From NCBI GenBank assembly GCA_013289955.1, contig JABCYZ010000011.1, forward strand, positions 1-64,000: a DNA stretch of 64,000 nt, in the 5' to 3' direction. Positions 1 through 8,174 of this stretch are shown piece after piece. Numbering within the stretch: position 1 is the stretch's first letter; each line of letters starts with the position of its first letter. The stretch is from Acidobacteriota bacterium. Its GTDB lineage: Bacteria > Acidobacteriota > Terriglobia > Acidiferrales > UBA7541. Made by a program: the position numbers and the translations under genes. Under the pieces are notes generated by a model. It was not told where the DNA came from, made no database searches, and saw nothing but the letters and a program-made list of their open reading frames with translations.

Positions 1-82
1 TATACCCCCAAGTCTGCCATAACAATGGCAAAGCATTCTCTTTGAAAATGCAAGCTGAAATCCAAACTGAAATGAGGACAAA

Positions 83-616
83 ATGAAGAGAACTTTCGTG
101 ATCCCTGCCTTGCTGTTCCTAGCCGCGTCAGCGATTGCACAAACAACGTGCGCGCAATCAAAGAACCCGGTAAGTACCGCCCTGAGAGACATTCTGCCTG
201 GCCGGCAGAAAAACACCGTCGCAGCCGTCGAAGCCATGCCCGCCGAAAAATTCAGTTACAAGCCCAGCGCCGACCAGATGACCTTCGGCCGTCTCGTTGT
301 CCACATGGCCGAAACGAATAATCTGCTGTGCGGCAAGGCGGCCGCCGTCCCTGCTCCCAAGGTCGAGGAGGCGAAAGACACGGACTCGAAAGACAAGCTC
401 ATCGTCGCGCTCAAGGCCTCCTTCGATTTCTGTTCCGACGCGCTGGCGAATATGGACGATTCGAAACTAGCGGAGACCACGGAAGGATTCGGCGGAAAAC
501 AAGTTACACGCGGCTGGTTGAGCCTGATCCTAGCCGGTACTTGGGCGGACCACTACGCCGAAGCCGCAATGTATCTGCGCCTGAACGGTGTGTTGCCGCC
601 GACCGCGAAGAAGTAA
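83..616 (+). CDS. Exported DinB-like protein
   Basis: 177 residues. The first 20-25 residues form a Sec signal peptide (Lys-Arg, then a hydrophobic stretch ending near Ala-Ile-Ala-Gln), so the mature protein should be periplasmic or secreted. The rest is helical and resembles the DinB/YfiT four-helix bundle, with the early motif Pro-Ala-Glu-Lys-Phe-Ser-Tyr-Lys-Pro and the usual His of the first helix pair (Leu-Val-Val-His-Met-Ala). DinB-like proteins are metal-binding bundles, often thiol-dependent transferases; the substrate here is unknown. The ATG at 83 follows GAGGACAAA. It stands alone, about 600 bases upstream of the PadR gene. Family assignment is fairly secure, function is not. Confidence 0.75.
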   Translation: MKRTFVIPALLFLAASAIAQTTCAQSKNPVSTALRDILPGRQKNTVAAVEAMPAEKFSYKPSADQMTFGRLVVHMAETNNLLCGKAAAVPAPKVEEAKDTDSKDKLIVALKASFDFCSDALANMDDSKLAETTEGFGGKQVTRGWLSLILAGTWADHYAEAAMYLRLNGVLPPTAKK

Positions 617-1225
617 GAGTGGGAAGCCTGACGTGCTTAGGTTGTGTGGGACGGAGCGTCCTCTGTCGACAGCCGTTTGAACGACCGCGTCACTTTTTGC
701 GCGCTTCGTCACATCGGCGACAAATCCGGTGGCCTTGCCGCCGGCGGTCACAAGTCCGCGCGGATCATAACCGCGCGCGACTTCGTCGCCTTCTTCGTAG
801 CAGACGCCCCTTGATCCCCCTGACTAAGCGGAAGATTCGGGGGACCTTCCGCAGGCCGGAACCAGCGGTCCGATGCCCTGAAACGGCCCCAAAAATTTCC
901 TCAAAAATTTAGGAAACGTTGTAGGCCCCTGAAACAAAAGAGATTAGTAGTCAAGCTGCGACGGCCTGCTTTCGCCCCTGCCCAACCGCTGCAAAGGAGA
1001 AGCCCTCTTTCCCGCCACTTCTTTGCAGAATGAAAAATTCCAGGTTTTCAACCAGCGGACTCGCGCCTCGCTTACAGTAAGCCTCGCCTTACGGAGGCTA
1101 TGGGCAAGCCTTGGGTGTGGTACTTCGACGCCGCAAACGTTCGATCCGAGTTAAGTCGACGGGAGCCGGCGCACTTGCTCCCTTGACAGCGGCCGCTAAC
1201 CAACCGACACTCGCATAGTCTAACT
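617..1225. other. Intergenic region, 609 bp, no convincing gene
   Basis: I see no well-supported gene here. On the minus strand between about 823 and 640 there is a short open stretch whose translation looks protein-like (an acidic and Gly-rich segment, then a Lys/Ala-rich one), but it has no good start and may be a decayed gene remnant. The last 15 bases hold a palindrome described separately. Confidence 0.4.
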
Positions 1226-1228
1226 ATG
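1214..1228. promoter_or_regulatory. Inverted repeat overlapping the padR start codon (candidate operator)
   Basis: CATAGT-CTA-ACTATG is a perfect 6+3+6 inverted repeat whose right arm contains the ATG of the PadR gene. PadR repressors bind short A/T-rich dyads in their own promoters, so an autoregulatory site for the padR-ADOP operon is a reasonable reading. Binding is inferred, not shown. Confidence 0.45.
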
Positions 1229-1573
1229 TCATGGGGTGATGATTTGCACCGGGACGAGATTCCTCCTGGAACACTTTATCTGCTGATCTTGAAAACTTTG
1301 GCGCGCTCCGGCGAGATGCATGGATATGAGATCGCCGATTCTATTCAGCAGATATCGGATGACGTTCTCCAAGTCGAAGAAGGCTCGTTGTACCCCGCGT
1401 TGCAGAGGATGCTCATCAAGGGATGGGTGATCGCGAAGTGGGGCACGACGGCTGGCAACCGCCGCGCTCGTTACTACCAACTGACTGCAGCAGGCCGCAA
1501 ACAATTGGCCGTCGAGATGTCGCAGTTCGAACGCGTCATTGGCGCGATCACGCGTGTGATTGAAGCGGTCTGA
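1226..1573 (+). CDS. PadR family transcriptional regulator
   Basis: 115 residues, the usual length for the short PadR subfamily (PadR-s1). The N-terminal winged helix-turn-helix is clear: Gly-Thr-Leu-Tyr-Leu-Leu-Ile-Leu at residues 15-22, His-Gly-Tyr-Glu-Ile at 32-36, and the recognition wing around Glu-Glu-Gly-Ser-Leu-Tyr-Pro-Ala-Leu (about 51-59). The C-terminal helix would form the dimer interface. PadR proteins are repressors of detoxification and permease genes. The stop lies 14 bases before the start of the ADOP permease, whose ribosome site overlaps this stop, so the two genes form one transcription unit. A dyad sits over its start codon. Confidence 0.93.
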   Translation: MSWGDDLHRDEIPPGTLYLLILKTLARSGEMHGYEIADSIQQISDDVLQVEEGSLYPALQRMLIKGWVIAKWGTTAGNRRARYYQLTAAGRKQLAVEMSQFERVIGAITRVIEAV

Positions 1574-1586
1574 AAGGAGTTCTGTC

Positions 1587-4211
1587 ATGAACTGGCTGCG
1601 CGAAGTCGCAAGACGACTCCGGATGCTCGTGCATCGGCGCCAATTCGATGCGGACCTCGAAGAAGAGATGCGGCTGCATTTGGAGTTGCGACAGCAGGAA
1701 CATCTCGAGTCTGGCATGACCGCAGACCCTGCTCGGGCCGCTGCCCGGCGTCGGTTTGGCAACGTAACTGCGTTCAGAGAGAAGAGTCACATGGCGTGGG
1801 GCTGGGAATGGATCGAGAACCTCGTGCAGGACGTGCGCTACGGCCTGCGCATACTGCGTAAGAATCCCGGCTTCACCTTCGTCGCCGTCCTTACCCTTGC
1901 CCTTGGCATCGGCGCAAACACTGCGATCTTCAGTGTCATCAGTGGAGTGCTACTCAGTCCGCTTCCCTATAAGAATCCGCAGCGACTCGTCGCCAGGAGG
2001 AAAAACGATTCGCCCCCGAACGTGACCTACATCCAGAAACAGGCGCGCGCGTTTTCAGAAGGTGGCGGAATCAACGTCCAGAAGATGGACTACACAGGCG
2101 GAGCCGAGCCCGTGCGAGTCCGCACCGGACTCGTCGATGCTGGGTTTCTCGAAACGCTGGGCGTGCAGCCGATGCTGGGCCGGATCATATCGCCCGTTGA
2201 AGATAGGAAAGGCGGGCCGCACCTCGCCGTGGCCAGCTATTCTTTCTGGCAAAACTTCCTTGGCGGCGATCCACATGCCTTGGGCAAGGCGATTCCGCTG
2301 GGTGGGAACATCTATACCGTGATCGGTGTCATGCCCGCGAGTTTTGCTCCGCCAACGGAGCATGCCGATGTCTTCGTCTCTATGTGGGCTGGCGATCCCC
2401 GGGGGGCCGCCCAACGTGATCTGCACGTCATGCACACCTACTGGCGATTGCGGACGGGCTTCACGCTCGCGCAGGCACAGGCGGAGATGGCCGCAATCGA
2501 CCGCCGGCTTGCGGAGCAGTATCCCGCCGAAGAAAAAGAACGAAAGACGCAATTGGTTCCGCTGCAGGAATGGCTGGTAGGAGATGTACGGCCGGCGCTG
2601 CTGGTGCTCTTCGGGGCTGTAGGCCTGGTGCTGCTGATTGCGTGCGCGAATTTCGCGAGCTTGCTGATGGCGCGGGAAGTCGCGCGGCACCAGGAATTGG
2701 TGATCCGGGCGGCGCTGGGCGCGGCGCGCGGTCGCCTCATCCGGAAAACGCTGACGGAGAGCGCACTGTTGTCGGTGCTCGGCGGCGCTGCCGGGTTGCT
2801 GCTCGCGCAGTGGGGAACGCGCATCCTGCTGGCGCTGAAGCCGGAGAAGCTGGCACGCCTGAGCGGGATTCACATGGATACGCGCGTTTTGCTGTTCGTC
2901 CTGGTGATTTCGGGGCTGACCGGTGTGGTGTTCGGAATGGCGCCGGCGTGGGTCGCGGCTCGCGGGGACGTGGCCGAGGCCCTAAATGAGAGGGGTCGAA
3001 GCACGACAGCGAGCACGACGGGGCATCGCCTCCGAAAAATTCTGGTCACTTCGGAGCTGGCGCTCGCTCTGGTGCTGCTGGTGGGGGCCGGTTTGCTGAT
3101 CAAGGGATTTTCGCGGTTGCGCTCGATGAATCCCGGGTTCAATCCCGCGAACGTAATGACGATGTATCTCCAACTGCCCGCGACACGGTATGGCGAGATC
3201 CCCAAACGGACGCAGTTCCGCCGCGAGTTGCTCGCTCGTTTGAATTCCCTGCCGGGTCTGCAAGCAGCGATGGTGAGTGATATTCCGCTCGGCGGGAACT
3301 ATGTGGATCATGGCTTCGTCATCGATGGGCACCCTCCAGTGGCTGTGGGCGGTGAGCCTGACGTGCAAACCCTCTCGGTGATGGGCGACTACTTCCGCGT
3401 GATGCAGATTCCTCTACGCGCAGGCCGCGACTTCACTCCGCTGGACCGTGAAGGGCAACCTCTGGTGGCCATCGTGAACGAGGAAATGGTGAGGGAATTT
3501 TTCACGCACGAGAACCCCATCGGCGCGCGCATTCACTGGGCGCGCGAGACAGAACCTCCTCAATGGATGACCGTCATCGGCGTGGTGGGCGACGTGAAGC
3601 ATTCGGGATTGGATCAACCGGTGGATCCCGCTGCGTATACACCTTTTCCGCAGTCCAACGAGATTTGGAGAAGCTGGATGACGCTCGCCATTCGAACGCG
3701 GGACGTATCCTCCGGGCTGGTCGAAGAAGTGAAGAAGCAGGTTTGGAGCCTGGACAGCCAGATTCCGGTGAGCGATGTGCATACCATGGAGGAACTCATG
3801 GCCGTGTCGCTTGCGCAGCAACGTTTCAACATGTTGCTTCTCGGGCTGTTCGCCGCGCTCGCGCTGGTTCTCGCGGCCGTGGGAATTTACGGGATGATGG
3901 CTTATCGCGTCGGCCAGCGCATGCACGAGATCGGCATCCACATCGCGCTTGGAGCCCAACGCCGCGACGTACTGAGGCTTGTTCTGGGTGACGGAGCGAA
4001 GCTCGCATGCTTTGGCATCGCGATCGGGATCGCCGGTGCAATTGCCCTCACGCGGTTGATGACGAGCCTCCTCTTTGAAGTCAAGCCGACTGACCCAGAA
4101 ATCCTTGCAGTCGGGGCGATCATGCTGGCCATCGTTGCGCTGGCGGCTTGCTACGTGCCGACACGCCGTGCCATGCGCGTCGATCCGATGGTCGCATTGC
4201 GCCACGAATAG
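1587..4211 (+). CDS. ADOP-type ABC permease (MacB/FtsX-like)
   Basis: 874 residues. The first 75 or so residues are the soluble ADOP helper region (Arg/Glu-rich helices, with [13 protein letters not shown]). Next come two tandem MacB_PCD-FtsX units. Transmembrane helices lie near residues 100-125, 345-365, 390-420, 435-460 and 495-515 (first unit) and three more near 755-780, 810-830 and 840-860 (second unit), with large periplasmic domains between. Such orphan duplicated permeases have no ATPase next to them and are strongly expanded in Acidobacteria; substrates are unknown. ATG 1587 is preferred over the in-frame GTG at 1560 because AAAGGAG at 1573-1579 is well spaced from it. Cotranscribed with padR. 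Confidence 0.92.
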   Translation: MNWLREVARRLRMLVHRRQFDADLEEEMRLHLELRQQEHLESGMTADPARAAARRRFGNVTAFREKSHMAWGWEWIENLVQDVRYGLRILRKNPGFTFVAVLTLALGIGANTAIFSVISGVLLSPLPYKNPQRLVARRKNDSPPNVTYIQKQARAFSEGGGINVQKMDYTGGAEPVRVRTGLVDAGFLETLGVQPMLGRIISPVEDRKGGPHLAVASYSFWQNFLGGDPHALGKAIPLGGNIYTVIGVMPASFAPPTEHADVFVSMWAGDPRGAAQRDLHVMHTYWRLRTGFTLAQAQAEMAAIDRRLAEQYPAEEKERKTQLVPLQEWLVGDVRPALLVLFGAVGLVLLIACANFASLLMAREVARHQELVIRAALGAARGRLIRKTLTESALLSVLGGAAGLLLAQWGTRILLALKPEKLARLSGIHMDTRVLLFVLVISGLTGVVFGMAPAWVAARGDVAEALNERGRSTTASTTGHRLRKILVTSELALALVLLVGAGLLIKGFSRLRSMNPGFNPANVMTMYLQLPATRYGEIPKRTQFRRELLARLNSLPGLQAAMVSDIPLGGNYVDHGFVIDGHPPVAVGGEPDVQTLSVMGDYFRVMQIPLRAGRDFTPLDREGQPLVAIVNEEMVREFFTHENPIGARIHWARETEPPQWMTVIGVVGDVKHSGLDQPVDPAAYTPFPQSNEIWRSWMTLAIRTRDVSSGLVEEVKKQVWSLDSQIPVSDVHTMEELMAVSLAQQRFNMLLLGLFAALALVLAAVGIYGMMAYRVGQRMHEIGIHIALGAQRRDVLRLVLGDGAKLACFGIAIGIAGAIALTRLMTSLLFEVKPTDPEILAVGAIMLAIVALAACYVPTRRAMRVDPMVALRHE

Positions 4212-4628
4212 TCCGCCTTCCCTTTAGCGACATTGCGCGGTACTCGTACGACCAGCATCTCACCTCGCTGAAAATGTCGAAGCCCACTCGGCGGAAGAGA
4301 GAAACTCCAGTTTGTGGGCGGGTGACGTTAGCGCTTTATCGGGCAAACCGGAAGTTACCATTCGTCCGTCAGACTTGTACCGATTCACGCTCTAGCGTCT
4401 GTCCAAACCACCGCATTTGCCGCTCATCGCCTCCTCTCGCTATGGGGAAAATTCGTGGGACTCTCAAGAACTTCACTGTCACCCCGCAAGAGCGCGGCAA
4501 TGCCGGGTTGCGCGAATCGGTTTACGGTTCGAATTCTTGTCCATGACTGTGAAGACAACCCAGTAGCGTCAGGCACCATTGTCAGGCAGTCCCGCAAAGA
4601 GGATGGGAGAAAGGCAGCTGCGATTTCC
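4212..4628. other. Intergenic region, 417 bp, nothing recognised
   Basis: This lies between the convergent ends of the ADOP permease and the DUF1801 gene. Open frames here are short and lack ribosome sites. A GGTTCGAAT string near 4525 looks like a tRNA T-arm, but no cloverleaf can be built around it. Confidence 0.4.
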
Positions 4629-5045
4629 TCATTTTTTATTTCTATGTACTTTCTTTCGGGTGCCCAAAGGCGCTTTCCGCTTCAATTTGATCTGATTGTA
4701 ATCAATGGCGGCAAGGACAACATTCCTTAGAGCACGATCATTGATCTTATCGCCCGCGAAAAAATCGATCGCTCGCCACGCGTTGCCTCCGAGGGCCGCG
4801 TTGAAGAGCCTGTCAGGATCCGGGAGGCTGGCCCCGTGGGCGAAGGTAAGTTTCACCTTGTCTTTGTGGGCGTTGCCGACCGCGATCATTCCGTCGTGCG
4901 ACCACACTGGACTTCCCATCCACTTCCATTCCTCGATGATCTCCGAGTCGGCCTCAAGGATGATCTTGCGGATGTGGGCGAGCGTTTTTCCACGCCAGTC
5001 TTTGAGTCCTTCTATAAGCCGGTCAATACGTTCCGATGGATTCAT
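4629..5045 (-). CDS. DUF1801 (YdhG-like) protein
   Basis: 138 residues with the small YdhG/DUF1801 fold. Hallmarks are Ile-Arg-Lys-Ile-Ile-Leu-Glu-Ala-Asp near 25-33, Glu-Glu-Trp-Lys-Trp-Met-Gly-Ser-Pro-Val-Trp near 38-48, a Lys-Leu-Thr-Phe-His/Ala-His-Gly strand, and the loop with Leu-Gly-Gly-Asn-Ala-Trp-Arg-Ala-Ile. The C-terminus is Lys/Arg-rich. Biochemical role is unknown. It is the last gene of a minus-strand run led by an ArsR regulator, an arrangement in which DUF1801, SRPBCC and VOC proteins often occur together. Seven bases separate it from the small membrane protein upstream. Confidence 0.8.
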   Translation of the reverse strand: MNPSERIDRLIEGLKDWRGKTLAHIRKIILEADSEIIEEWKWMGSPVWSHDGMIAVGNAHKDKVKLTFAHGASLPDPDRLFNAALGGNAWRAIDFFAGDKINDRALRNVVLAAIDYNQIKLKRKAPLGTRKKVHRNKK

Positions 5046-5051
5046 TGGATC

Positions 5052-5294
5052 TTATGCCTCCAATCCTTGTCCCGTTTTCATGCGAGTAGTTTTATTCTTT
5101 GAAATAAGTCGTCGAAGGACATGACCTTTCCACATCCACAATCCCGAAACAACCATCACAGGAAGGAAGACAAACCGAGTAGCGGGAGCATAGTTCGGAA
5201 GTTTTTCAAACGGACTATAGATGTAACCGAGAATCGGAATGCCGAAGATGATGTGAATCCAGCGAAAAATCGAACGGTTGGTGGCCTCTTTCAT
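5052..5294 (-). CDS. Small membrane protein, two helices
   Basis: About 80 residues with two predicted membrane helices, roughly residues 8-26 (aromatic and Ile-rich, Trp-Ile-His-Ile-Ile-Phe-Gly) and 42-58 (Phe-Val-Phe-Leu-Pro-Val-Met-Val-Val-Ser-Gly), and a basic C-terminal tail. I chose the ATG at 5294 because GGAGGA lies nine bases upstream of it; the earlier in-frame ATG at 5312 has no ribosome site. It lies inside the ArsR-led operon between the SRPBCC and DUF1801 genes. Small helical proteins of this kind recur next to SRPBCC genes, but I cannot assign a function. Confidence 0.7.
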   Translation of the reverse strand: MKEATNRSIFRWIHIIFGIPILGYIYSPFEKLPNYAPATRFVFLPVMVVSGLWMWKGHVLRRLISKNKTTRMKTGQGLEA

Positions 5295-5333
5295 GATTGA
5301 TTTGTCCTCCATCTACGGGCGAGACCGCCCCAT

Positions 5334-5888
5334 TTACTCCGGACTGTCAATGCCGAACTGCTTGGCGTACTCGGCGTTCAACCGTTGCCAGCCTCCGAAT
5401 TTAATGGCGTCGGGGCCGACAATGCGGCCGATGGGAGTTCCGCTGAGAAGGTGATCCAGAACATCGAAACAGATGTGCCATCCGGCAGCACCCATGGAGA
5501 TGAAGGGGCGACCGATGTTGGTCCACAGCGTCAGGCGAGTGCCGCCACCAACGGGTTCGAGTTCCCACCGCATATCGAAGCGACCCCAGTTGTACTCGAG
5601 CATTCTGGGAGCGTCAGCCCGCCTCACTGTTGCTTCGGAAACATGCGGCGAGGGCGCTCCCACTGTGGTGAGCTTCGCCGTGGTTCCAACCGTGCCGAGG
5701 CTCCTGTCCGCGTCGAAGGGAGCCCACTCGCGCAGATGCGCCGGGTCGGTAAGCGCCTGCCAGACTTTTTCCGGCGAGTGGCGCAGTTCTCTGACGAGAA
5801 TGAGCGTCCACTTGTCTCCGTCCTTTCGTACCTGCGCCCCGCTGGCCGGACCCGATGTGTAGTGCTCGCGATCGGTCATCTTCTTCAC
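5334..5888 (-). CDS. SRPBCC (AHSA1-like) protein
   Basis: 184 residues of the START/Bet v1-like superfamily, subgroup AHSA1. After a polar N-terminus, the pattern Leu-Arg-His-Ser-Pro-Glu-Lys-Val-Trp-Gln-Ala-Leu-Thr-Asp-Pro (about 34-48) and Leu-Arg-Glu-Trp-Ala-Pro-Phe marks the first strand and helices. Strands around Leu-Glu-Tyr-Asn-Trp and Thr-Arg-Leu-Thr-Leu-Trp follow, then a long C-terminal helix. The fold forms a hydrophobic cavity for small ligands; ligands of the bacterial members are mostly unknown. Such genes commonly pair with ArsR regulators, as here. Eight bases separate it from the VOC gene upstream. Confidence 0.88.
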   Translation of the reverse strand: MKKMTDREHYTSGPASGAQVRKDGDKWTLILVRELRHSPEKVWQALTDPAHLREWAPFDADRSLGTVGTTAKLTTVGAPSPHVSEATVRRADAPRMLEYNWGRFDMRWELEPVGGGTRLTLWTNIGRPFISMGAAGWHICFDVLDHLLSGTPIGRIVGPDAIKFGGWQRLNAEYAKQFGIDSPE

Positions 5889-5895
5889 CTCAGCG

Positions 5896-6288
5896 TCAGT
5901 AGCGTGCCAGCTGGGTGAGCTGGATAAGGTTGCCGCAGGTGTCGTTCAGCATGGCAATGGTCGCGAAGGTCACGTCAGTGGGAGGCTTTGTGAACTCGGC
6001 GCCGCGGGCCTTGATCCGCTCGTAGTCGCCCTTGACGTCGTCGGTGAAAAACATGGCCGCGGGCTGGCCCTGTTGAAACGTCGCTTGCTGATACGCTTTG
6101 GCTGCGGGGTTGTTGTTCAGCGACAGCTGCAGCTCAGTGCCGTTCGGCTCCTCGGGCGAGGTCACGGTTAGCCAACGATATGGGCCCTGACTGAAATCGG
6201 TCTTCTTAGCAAAGCCCAGCACCTCTGTATAGAAGCGCAAGGCCTTGTCCTGGTCGTCCACAAGTATAGTGGTGAGTTTGATTTTCAT
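5896..6288 (-). CDS. VOC (glyoxalase/bleomycin-resistance-like) protein
   Basis: 130 residues with two beta-alpha-beta-beta-beta modules typical of the vicinal oxygen chelate fold: Thr-Thr-Ile-Leu-Val-Asp-Asp-Gln-Asp-Lys-Ala-Leu-Arg-Phe-Tyr near residues 6-20 and Ala-Ala-Met-Phe-Phe-Thr-Asp-Asp-Val near 77-85, ending with the common Asp-Thr-Cys-Gly-Asn-Leu-Ile-Gln-Leu-Thr. Such proteins bind or modify small metabolites, or sequester antibiotics; the substrate here is unknown. A ribosome site (AGGAGAAC, minus strand) precedes the ATG. It is the second gene of the ArsR-led operon. Confidence 0.88.
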   Translation of the reverse strand: MKIKLTTILVDDQDKALRFYTEVLGFAKKTDFSQGPYRWLTVTSPEEPNGTELQLSLNNNPAAKAYQQATFQQGQPAAMFFTDDVKGDYERIKARGAEFTKPPTDVTFATIAMLNDTCGNLIQLTQLARY

Positions 6289-6303
6289 TTCCGTTCTCCT
6301 TTG

Positions 6304-6669
6304 TCACGTTCTGGGTTTGGGGCCGGGTCGCCTTCTCGTGGACTTCTTTTTCGTCGGCGTTGACTGATCCATGCGGTCGAGGTGGCGTTCGAGAGCATCT
6401 ACGTGAGCGGACCAGAACCGGCGGAACGGGGCGAGCCACGCATCCACCTCCTGAAGTGGTTCGGGTTTCAACCGGTAGAGACGGCGCTGTGCGTCCACCG
6501 TGGATTCTACGAAGCCGGCGTCTCGCAGCACTCGCAGGTGCTTTGATACAGTCGGCTGCGACATCCGAAGCTGACGTTCGATCTCTCCGACCGACTGTTG
6601 TGAGGAGACCAGCAAGCTCAATATCGCGCGGCGGTTCGGCTCCGCAATGACTTCGAACACAGATTCCAT
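6304..6669 (-). CDS. ArsR family HTH repressor
   Basis: 121 residues from the ATG at 6669. The winged helix is plain: Ile-Ala-Glu-Pro-Asn-Arg-Arg-Ala-Ile-Leu at 7-16, Gln-Ser-Val-Gly-Glu-Ile, then Met-Ser-Gln-Pro-Thr-Val-Ser-Lys-His-Leu-Arg-Val-Leu as the recognition helix, and Gly-Phe-Val-Glu after it. The C-terminal tail is rich in Lys/Arg/Pro. No metal-binding Cys motif (Cys-Val-Cys) is present, so it belongs to the non-metal subgroup commonly linked to SRPBCC genes. A longer in-frame start at 6705 would lie inside the promoter and is unlikely. It heads the operon running down to 4629 and probably represses it. Confidence 0.9.
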   Translation of the reverse strand: MESVFEVIAEPNRRAILSLLVSSQQSVGEIERQLRMSQPTVSKHLRVLRDAGFVESTVDAQRRLYRLKPEPLQEVDAWLAPFRRFWSAHVDALERHLDRMDQSTPTKKKSTRRRPGPKPRT

Positions 6670-6675
6670 TCTCTT

Positions 6676-6705
6676 AGTATACTTAGCAGAGCATATACGT
6701 GTCAA
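6676..6705 (-). promoter_or_regulatory. Strong sigma-70 promoter for the ArsR operon
   Basis: On the minus strand a perfect -35 box TTGACA (6705-6700) is followed after 18 bases by TATACT (6681-6676). The -10 box ends only six bases before the ArsR start codon, so the transcript would start at or next to the ATG and be leaderless or nearly so. The spacer contains A/T-rich partial dyads where an ArsR protein could bind. Confidence 0.65.
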
Positions 6706-7026
6706 GGTATAGTCAGGCAGCCCCCGGGAAAGGGCGGCTGCAGGACGATAACTTCACCCTTTTCCATCCGGATGGCCGCGGGATGCTCGGAAGTCATTGC
6801 GGAACAATAGTTTCTCAGAACATCGAAGCTTTCAATTCCGAAACGAAGGCTTGATTTTGTCAGGAAACAGAAACCGAGCAGAACGCCTTGGTTTCGGGAA
6901 AATGCCGAGCGCAAGGGAGACTCTGGCCACTTCAAAACAAGAATTCGAGCAAGGGGTGGGAGCCAAACCCGGTTTCCTGGAAGAATGGCCCCCTCGTCGC
7001 CCATGCAATGGTCAGAGTCGATCGAA
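6706..7026. other. Intergenic region, 321 bp, nothing recognised
   Basis: This lies between the ArsR promoter and the end of the CsbD gene. Open frames on both strands are low-complexity shadows without ribosome sites; I see no RNA motif. Confidence 0.35.
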
Positions 7027-7320
7027 TCAGGCCTGACCGGCCCCGCGCTTCTTCTCTGTTCCACGTGGGGGCACGTTTTCCTCGCGATCCGTTTGCCGTG
7101 CTTCTACTGTTGAATCTTCACTACGGCAAGACCGCGCGAACTCATCCACCTGTTTCTCGGCTTCCTGCTTCATGATCCCGTAACGCTCCTGGATCTTTCC
7201 AATCAGTTGATCCCGGCGGCCGCGTATAACCTCGAGGTCATCGTCGGTCAGCTTCCCCCACTTTTCTTTTGCCTTGCCCGAATACTGCTTCCATTTTCCT
7301 TCGACTTGATCCCAATTCAT
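7027..7320 (-). CDS. CsbD family stress-response protein
   Basis: 97 residues. The first 55 match the CsbD family: Met-Asn-Trp-Asp-Gln-Val-Glu-Gly-Lys-Trp-Lys-Gln at the start, then Gly-Lys-Ala-Lys-Glu-Lys-Trp-Gly-Lys-Leu-Thr-Asp-Asp-Asp-Leu, and Gly-Arg-Arg-Asp-Gln-Leu-Ile-Gly-Lys-Ile-Gln. The remainder is a charged low-complexity tail absent from most members. CsbD proteins are small, highly charged, helical general-stress proteins, under SigB control in Bacillus. The ATG at 7320 has AGGAGGT in ideal position, so the longer frame to 7401 is rejected. It is divergent from the DUF1328 gene. Confidence 0.92.
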   Translation of the reverse strand: MNWDQVEGKWKQYSGKAKEKWGKLTDDDLEVIRGRRDQLIGKIQERYGIMKQEAEKQVDEFARSCRSEDSTVEARQTDREENVPPRGTEKKRGAGQA

Positions 7321-7657
7321 TGGAACCTCCTGATTTTCGGTTTCAGCTAGTGCGTACCGGTTCGACTTTGCGCCAGCTGGGAGGACCGCCGAAGGCCGCA
7401 AGCCCAGAGGAACACCCCGAGGGGGCTCCGTATATACAGTGAATCATTGAGAGACATGTGGAGCGGAATGTAGTCGGGTGAGTTTTCTGACAGGTACAGC
7501 ATTCATTCGAAACGCCTAGGGCCTCCGTGGTATGGAGAGCGCGGCGATGCTGCTTTACAAAGGGATGGAATCGCGGCAAGGGCCCAAAACAGGAACCAAG
7601 CAAAATGCCGCATTCTGGGCCTGGAACATTCTGAACGTAAAACATGAGGAGGTTGTG
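7321..7657. other. Divergent intergenic region between CsbD and DUF1328 genes
   Basis: 337 bp that must hold promoters for both flanking stress-type genes. I see no clear pair of -35/-10 boxes; an A/T-rich TATATA stretch lies near 7431. No gene or RNA recognised. Confidence 0.35.
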
Positions 7658-7822
7658 ATGCTACGTTGGGCATTGGGATTCTTTATCTTGGCGCTTATTG
7701 CAGCGGTGCTCGGCTTCACCGGAATCGCGCTGGCTGCGGCAGGAATCGCGAAGATCATCTTCTTCATCTTCCTGGTTCTTTTTCTTGTATCGCTTGTGGG
7801 CCATCTCCTGCGCCGGGTTTGA
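7658..7822 (+). CDS. DUF1328 small membrane protein
   Basis: 54 residues, almost entirely two hydrophobic helices separated by a short Ala/Gly turn. It matches the DUF1328 (YtjA-like) pattern: Met-Leu-Arg-Trp-Ala-Leu at the start, Phe-Thr-Gly-Ile-Ala in the middle and Phe-Leu-Val-Ser-Leu-Val-Gly-His-Leu at the end. Family members are inner-membrane proteins of unknown role that are often stress-induced. AGGAGG at 7647-7652 fixes the start. It is one of several tiny membrane proteins in this part of the window. Confidence 0.9.
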   Translation: MLRWALGFFILALIAAVLGFTGIALAAAGIAKIIFFIFLVLFLVSLVGHLLRRV

Positions 7823-7901
7823 GAGAACGGCTCTGGCGTTCTCTTCATAGGATAGGCGGTCAAAGACAGAACGGATTTCGACTAGCGAGTGGGGAGGATC
7901 T

Positions 7902-8123
7902 ATGAACGGACGAACAATCCTGGGTATAGCTCTGGTCGTCATCGGTCTTTTCGCGCTGGCGTACCAAGGCTTAACCTACACAACACAAAAGAAGGTCTTG
8001 GACATTGGTCCCATCCAAGCCACGAAGGAAGAACATCACACTATTCCTCTTCCCCCCATTCTTGGCGCTGTGGCTCTGGTAGCAGGGATCGTTGTTGTGG
8101 TGTCCGGCCAACGTGGAACTTAG
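7902..8123 (+). CDS. DUF3185-like small membrane protein
   Basis: 73 residues with two membrane helices (about 5-23 and 51-68) and a polar loop between them carrying Thr-Thr-Gln-Lys-Lys-Val-Leu-Asp-Ile-Gly-Pro-Ile and Ile-Pro-Leu-Pro-Pro-Ile. That loop signature matches, from memory, the DUF3185 family found in many proteobacteria and acidobacteria. Function is unknown. It lies between the DUF1328 and SYLF genes on the same strand, with gaps of 79 and 51 bases. GGAGGATCT precedes the ATG. Confidence 0.8.
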   Translation: MNGRTILGIALVVIGLFALAYQGLTYTTQKKVLDIGPIQATKEEHHTIPLPPILGAVALVAGIVVVVSGQRGT

Positions 8124-8174
8124 GGCCCGAATATAAATGGTACTAATCTCGAGAAAAGGACGGAGGATATATTT

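Noticed and set aside
4500..4545. tRNA-like GGTTCGAAT
   Set aside because: No acceptor, D- or anticodon arm can be formed around it.
6702..7064. 120-residue minus-strand frame between ArsR and CsbD genes
   Set aside because: Composition unlike a protein, overlaps the ArsR promoter, no ribosome site.
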